A stretch of DNA of 64,000 nt from Streptomyces atratus (GTDB lineage: Bacteria > Actinomycetota > Actinomycetes > Streptomycetales > Streptomycetaceae). The notes below the pieces were generated by a model. The model did no database searches. It was given only the letters and a program-made list of their open reading frames with translations, and had not been told where the DNA came from. A program made the position numbers and the translations under genes. The stretch is from assembly GCF_014648655.1 (NCBI RefSeq), contig NZ_BMRN01000006.1:2922-66921 (forward strand). Reading direction: 5' to 3'. The first letter of the stretch is position 1. Each line of letters starts with the position of its first letter. Positions 60,247 to 64,000 of the stretch are shown piece by piece.

Positions 60247-61617
60247 ATGAGCGCCCCGCACCTGCCGAAAGTGGCTGGAATCGATCCCATGGTTCCTGTT
60301 TCAGCGCACACTGCCGGTTCTCTGTCCGAAGTACCGGCCGCCCCCGGAGCATTCACCCAGGACCGGCTGGCAGGCCGGGTCTCCGACCTCACCACGCTGC
60401 ACGAACTCACCGAGCGACTGGCCAGAACCAGCACGCTCGACGATGCTCTGCACGAACTGCTGGACGCCGGTGCCGCCCTGGTCGGTGCCCGCCGCGGTCT
60501 GGTCGTCTTCGAACCGTCCGACCACCGCGGCCCCGTAAGCACCATCGGCCTCGGACTCGCCCATGCCGAGCTCGGGCACATCGAGACGGTGCCGCGCAGC
60601 GCCACCTCCTACGGCCGGATCCTGGAAGGGCTCCCGGACGCCGAAGGAGCGCAGACGACCCCCGATCTGCTCGGCGACACCAGCCTTGATTCCCGCCGCC
60701 GCGAGGTCGCCGCCCGGCTCGGATACGCCGCCAGCTACGCCCTGCCGCTCACCGCCGAGGCGACCGGCAGACTCGGTGCCGCCGTCTGGCTGTACGACGA
60801 ACCCGCCGAACCACTGGAACGCCAGCGCCATCTCATCGGCCTCTACGCCGGATACGCCGGCGAGCATCTGGCCAGGCTGCTGGAGCTGGAGCGGGCCAGG
60901 GCAGATGTCGCCACCGTCACGGAGGAGTTGCTGCCCAGCCGACTGCCCCGGGTCGCCGGCGTACAGCTGGCCGCACGCCATCGCACAGCACCGCAGGGCG
61001 GCGGCGACTGGTACGACGCGCTGGCCCTGCCGGAAGGTGCACTCGGTCTCGCTGTGGGCTCGGTGAACGGCTCCGGCCCGAGCGCCCTGGCCGCCATGGG
61101 CAGGCTGCGTGCCGGTCTGCGGGCGTACGCGGTGATGGAGGGCGAGGATCCGGTCGCCGTGCTCTCGGATCTGGAACTGCTGCTGCGGCTGACCGAACCC
61201 GCCCGTTCCGCAACCGCCCTGTTCGCCTACTGCGAGCCCGCCCGCCGCAAGATCCTGCTGGCCGGCGCCGGCCACACCCCGCCGCTCGTGATCGGCGACC
61301 GGCGCACCGAGTTCATCGAGACCTCGGTCTCCGCACCGCTGGGCATGCTCGCCTGCTGGGAGGCACCCAGCGTGGAGATCACTCCCGCGCCCGGCGAGAC
61401 CGTGCTCCTCTACACCGACGGGCTGCTGCGCCGCACCGGCGACTCGATGGACCGGGCGTTCGCACGGCTCCACACGGCGGCGGCGTGCGTACCGAAGGCG
61501 CTGCGTGACGACGCCGGGTCCGTTGCCGACCATGTGCTGCGGACCGTGCTGCCGAACGGGCTCGACCAGGGCAACAGCACGGAGGACGTGGTCATTCTGG
61601 CCGCGCGCTTCGACTGA
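60247..61617 (+). CDS. GAF-SpoIIE/PP2C-like phosphatase, second metal Asp missing
   Basis: A 456-residue regulator. A GAF domain covers about 45-215 (LTTLHELTERLARTSTLDDA, GARRGLVVFEP). A SpoIIE-type PP2C domain covers about 235-455 (RTAPQGGGDWYDALALPEG, VLLYTDGLLRRTGDSMDRAF, NSTEDVVILAARFD). The second acidic motif, normally GDVxGHG, reads GSVNGSG, so one metal-binding Asp is replaced by Ser and activity may be altered. Family members dephosphorylate anti-sigma antagonists. The ATG at 60247 has GGAAAG nine bases upstream; in-frame upstream starts exist. Confidence 0.87.
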   Translation: MSAPHLPKVAGIDPMVPVSAHTAGSLSEVPAAPGAFTQDRLAGRVSDLTTLHELTERLARTSTLDDALHELLDAGAALVGARRGLVVFEPSDHRGPVSTIGLGLAHAELGHIETVPRSATSYGRILEGLPDAEGAQTTPDLLGDTSLDSRRREVAARLGYAASYALPLTAEATGRLGAAVWLYDEPAEPLERQRHLIGLYAGYAGEHLARLLELERARADVATVTEELLPSRLPRVAGVQLAARHRTAPQGGGDWYDALALPEGALGLAVGSVNGSGPSALAAMGRLRAGLRAYAVMEGEDPVAVLSDLELLLRLTEPARSATALFAYCEPARRKILLAGAGHTPPLVIGDRRTEFIETSVSAPLGMLACWEAPSVEITPAPGETVLLYTDGLLRRTGDSMDRAFARLHTAAACVPKALRDDAGSVADHVLRTVLPNGLDQGNSTEDVVILAARFD

Positions 61618-61752
61618 GCCGGCCGACCCGCCCCGACTGCGCTGTGCAACCCGCCGCGGCCAAGCTGTGTAACAGGTCTTCCGGCCCTGTGCCCCCTTCC
61701 GTACGCCCGTACGATGGACGGGGTCCAGTGTCGTATCAAGGAGAGACAAATC

Positions 61753-63216
61753 GTGGCTGAGGAGCTCAACCCGGAGAACCCGGAGACCGAAGAAGAAGAG
61801 ACGGTCAAGCAGCGGAAGAACGGCCTGTACCCGGGCGTCTCCGATGAACTCGCCGCGAACATGAAGTCCGGATGGGCCGATACCGAGCTGCACGGCCTCG
61901 AACCCATCGCCCAGGCCGAGCACACCGCCGCCCGCCGCGCCGCGCTCTCCGCGCGTTTCCCCGGTGAGCGTCTGGTCATCCCCGCGGGCAGGCTGAAGAC
62001 CCGCTCCAATGACACCGAGTACGCCTTCCGCGCCTCCACCGAGTACGCGTACCTCACCGGCGACCAGACCCAGGACGGCGTCCTCGTACTGGAGCCGACC
62101 CAGGACGGGCATGAGGCGACCATCCACCTGCTGCCGCGCTCCAACCGCGAGAACGGCGAGTTCTGGCTCGACGGCCAGGGCGAACTGTGGGTCGGCCGCC
62201 GCCACTCCCTCGCGGAGGCCGAGCAGCTGCTGGGCATCCCGGCGAAGGACGTGCGCGAGCTCCCGGCCACGCTGGTCGAGGCCACCGGCCCGGTCCGTAA
62301 CGTCCGCGGCCACGACGCCGGCATCGAGGCCGCGCTGACCGACAAGGTCACCGCGGAGCGCGACGAGGAACTGCGCGTCTTCCTCTCCGAGGCCCGACTG
62401 GTCAAGGACGCCTTCGAGATCGCGGAACTGCAGAAGGCCTGCGACGCCACCGCACGCGGCTTCGAGGACGTCGTCAAGGTTCTCGACAAGGCCGAGGCGA
62501 CGAGCGAGCGCTACATCGAGGGCACCTTCTTCCTGCGCGCCCGCATCGAGGGCAACGACATCGGCTACGGCTCGATCTGCGCGGCCGGCCCGCACGCCAC
62601 CACCCTGCACTGGGTGCGCAACGACGGCGCGGTGCGCGCCGGCGAGCTGCTGCTGCTCGACGCCGGAGTGGAGACCAACGACCTCTACACCGCCGACGTG
62701 ACCCGCACCCTTCCGATCAACGGCACGTTCACGCCGCTGCAGCGGAAGATCTATGACGCCGTGTACGAGGCCCAGGAAGCGGGCATCTCGGCCGTCAAGC
62801 CCGGTGCCGACTACCGCGACTTCCATGACGCCGCGCAGCGCGTGCTCGCCGAGAAGCTCGTCGAGTGGGGCCTGCTGGGCGACCTGTCCGTGGACAAGGT
62901 CCTGGAGCTGGGCCTCCAGCGCCGCTGGACGCTGCACGGCACCGGCCACATGCTCGGCATGGACGTCCACGACTGCGCCGCCGCGCGCACCGAGACGTAC
63001 GTCAACGGAACGCTTGAGCCCGGCGTGTGCCTCACGGTCGAGCCCGGTCTGTACTTCCAGACCGACGACCTGACCGTCCCCGAGGAGTACCGGGGCATCG
63101 GCGTCCGGATCGAGGACGACATCCTCGTCACCGAGGACGGCAACCGGAACCTCTCCGACAAGCTGCCGCGCCGGTCCGACGAGGTCGAGGCGTGGATGGC
63201 TCAGCTCAAGGGCTGA
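61753..63216 (+). CDS. aminopeptidase P family metallopeptidase
   Basis: A 487-residue cytoplasmic Xaa-Pro aminopeptidase. An acidic leader (EELNPENPETEEEETVKQRK) precedes the N-terminal domain (ARFPGERLVIPAGRLKTRSN). The pita-bread catalytic domain has metal ligands in LLLLDAGVETNDLYTADVTR (two Asp), TLHGTGHMLGMDVHDCA (His), LTVEPGLYFQ (Glu) and GVRIEDDILVTEDG (Glu). All five are present. It removes N-terminal residues preceding proline. The GTG start has AAGGAGAG seven bases upstream. Confidence 0.95.
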   Translation: MAEELNPENPETEEEETVKQRKNGLYPGVSDELAANMKSGWADTELHGLEPIAQAEHTAARRAALSARFPGERLVIPAGRLKTRSNDTEYAFRASTEYAYLTGDQTQDGVLVLEPTQDGHEATIHLLPRSNRENGEFWLDGQGELWVGRRHSLAEAEQLLGIPAKDVRELPATLVEATGPVRNVRGHDAGIEAALTDKVTAERDEELRVFLSEARLVKDAFEIAELQKACDATARGFEDVVKVLDKAEATSERYIEGTFFLRARIEGNDIGYGSICAAGPHATTLHWVRNDGAVRAGELLLLDAGVETNDLYTADVTRTLPINGTFTPLQRKIYDAVYEAQEAGISAVKPGADYRDFHDAAQRVLAEKLVEWGLLGDLSVDKVLELGLQRRWTLHGTGHMLGMDVHDCAAARTETYVNGTLEPGVCLTVEPGLYFQTDDLTVPEEYRGIGVRIEDDILVTEDGNRNLSDKLPRRSDEVEAWMAQLKG

Positions 63217-63250
63217 TCCGGCAGGTCCGGCGACGGACTTCCACGCGTCG

Positions 63251-63290
63251 AAGGGCGCCCCGCTCAGGACACCATGAGCAGGGCGCCCTT
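63251..63290. terminator. bidirectional terminator overlapping the end of the ATPase gene
   Basis: A 16-bp inverted repeat with one mismatch (63251-63266 with 63275-63290) lies between convergent stops at 63216 and 63264. Its right arm forms the last codons of the ATP-binding gene. Confidence 0.75.
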
Positions 63291-63791
63291 CCGCCATTTC
63301 AGGACCTTGTCGAAACTCACCAGGGCGCCACGGCCGGGACGGTTGCCGAAGTGGACGTGATCGGCGAGCTGCTCGATCAGGCAGAGACCCCGGCCGTCCT
63401 CCGCACTGAGCGACGGGTACAGCTGGGGATCGTGCTGCTGCGCGGAAGTACGCAGCATGCGCCGGGCGGGGAAACCTGGCCCCGAATCGGCGACTTCGAT
63501 ACGGCACTTCTCGCCGTCCAGATAAGCGGTGACCCGGTACTGCCCACAGGCCGTCCCCGCGGGCTCGTCCCATACGTCCCACGGATCCCGGCCGACGCTC
63601 TGTTCTCTCTGGACCCTGCGGTCACCGCCGTGCTCAACGGCGTTTGCACAGGCCTCGCTGAGCGCGACCGAGAGGTCGAAGGAGATCTCCGGATCCACGC
63701 CCGCGGTCTCCATCGCGCCCAACAGGAAACGACGGGCGAGCGGAACGCTCGCAGCGTCGCGCCGCAAATGGAGGGACCACCAGATGCTCAT
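63264..63791 (-). CDS. RsbW-like ATP-binding protein (HATPase_c_2)
   Basis: A 175-residue GHKL ATPase. It has the N box LSVALSEACANAVEHGG, G1 IEVADSGPGFPARR and G2 EDGRGLCLIEQLADHVHFG, all intact. The segment between N and G1 is longer than usual (REQSVGRDPWDVWDEPAGTA). It is a possible anti-sigma kinase; the SpoIIE-type phosphatase gene two genes away could oppose it. The ATG at 63791 has AGGAGG seven bases upstream. The final codons double as a terminator arm. Confidence 0.9.
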   Translation of the reverse strand: MSIWWSLHLRRDAASVPLARRFLLGAMETAGVDPEISFDLSVALSEACANAVEHGGDRRVQREQSVGRDPWDVWDEPAGTACGQYRVTAYLDGEKCRIEVADSGPGFPARRMLRTSAQQHDPQLYPSLSAEDGRGLCLIEQLADHVHFGNRPGRGALVSFDKVLKWRKGALLMVS

Positions 63792-64000
63792 GCTCCAGCC
63801 TCCTGGCTGCGGCTCGACATACCGATACGTATTGCCGCGCAGCACCGTTCGTAAGCACAGACCGGATGTGAGACCGCTCATTCGGCGGATACCAGCACTC
63901 CGTACACCCGTGTATGCCAGGCCCTGCCGATGGCCCCGACCGGTCCAAACCTGTCACAGCGGCCCCGGCCCGCATCCAATCGGACGGAAAGTGACCTTCC

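Overview
The window is chromosomal DNA from a Streptomyces species. GC content is very high and third positions are strongly G/C. It carries genes found together only in streptomycetes: the tandem sporulation sigma factors sigF and sigN, a NepA-type spore-wall protein, an SSI-type protease inhibitor, an HtrA protease, SpoIIE/RsbW-type regulators and DUF5926. From memory, the order from upp (14 kb) to the HtrA/GDPD pair (56 kb) follows S. coelicolor SCO4041 down to about SCO3976. The part before 12.4 kb looks more mobile.

Layout. 1-12.4 kb: a transposase fossil, an alpha/beta hydrolase-P450 pair, then the accessory half of a phage-tail-like contractile injection system (AAA+ ATPase, DUF4255 tail cap, vWA secreted protein, LuxR regulator, a bitopic membrane protein and a DUF4157 protein) with no sheath, tube or baseplate gene in view, a DNA glycosylase and a truncated HerA-like ATPase fossil. 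12.5-20.3 kb: LytR_C protein, upp, tadA and its partner, tRNA-Ser(CGA), a run of hairpins, Dabb protein, sigF, sigN, a lipoprotein and small membrane proteins. 20.8-29 kb: a MarR regulator, an MFS exporter fused to three carboxypeptidase-regulatory-like domains, a YceI protein with a similar N-terminal domain, an F420-type oxidoreductase, a 7-bp tandem repeat, and an MFS/TetR pair with a clear operator. 29-36.8 kb: a two-component system translationally coupled to two glycosyltransferases, then an amidohydrolase and a DUF2797 protein. 36.8-44.8 kb: tRNA-Arg and tRNA-Ser genes, SSI inhibitor, a 1,348-residue PAS/pseudokinase/receiver protein, an acyl-CoA ligase with a palindromic operator, and a SigE-family ECF sigma factor. 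45-49.8 kb: a compact five-gene operon with the same gene content and order as the mycobacterial igr cholesterol side-chain operon, behind a TetR-type palindrome. 49.9-53.6 kb: NepA-like protein, primase/polymerase, DUF4287 protein, and a small decayed island bounded by a partial copy of tRNA-Ser(TGA) and the intact gene. 53.6-64 kb: HtrA, GDPD, two RsbW-like ATPases, a SEC-C/DUF5926 protein, a second primase/polymerase-like protein, a GAF/SpoIIE phosphatase and aminopeptidase P.

How the genes work together. Three export or envelope themes recur: the injection-system accessory module, the MarR- and TetR-controlled exporters, and the glycosyltransferase operon run by its own two-component system. 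Sporulation control is represented by sigF, sigN, nepA and the phosphatase/anti-sigma genes. Lipid or steroid catabolism is represented by the igr-like operon, the acyl-CoA ligase and, speculatively, the CYP125-like P450. Decay is concentrated at the transposase remnant, the HerA-like gene and the tRNA-flanked island with a dead NUDIX gene. All names rest on reading protein motifs by eye; no search was run.
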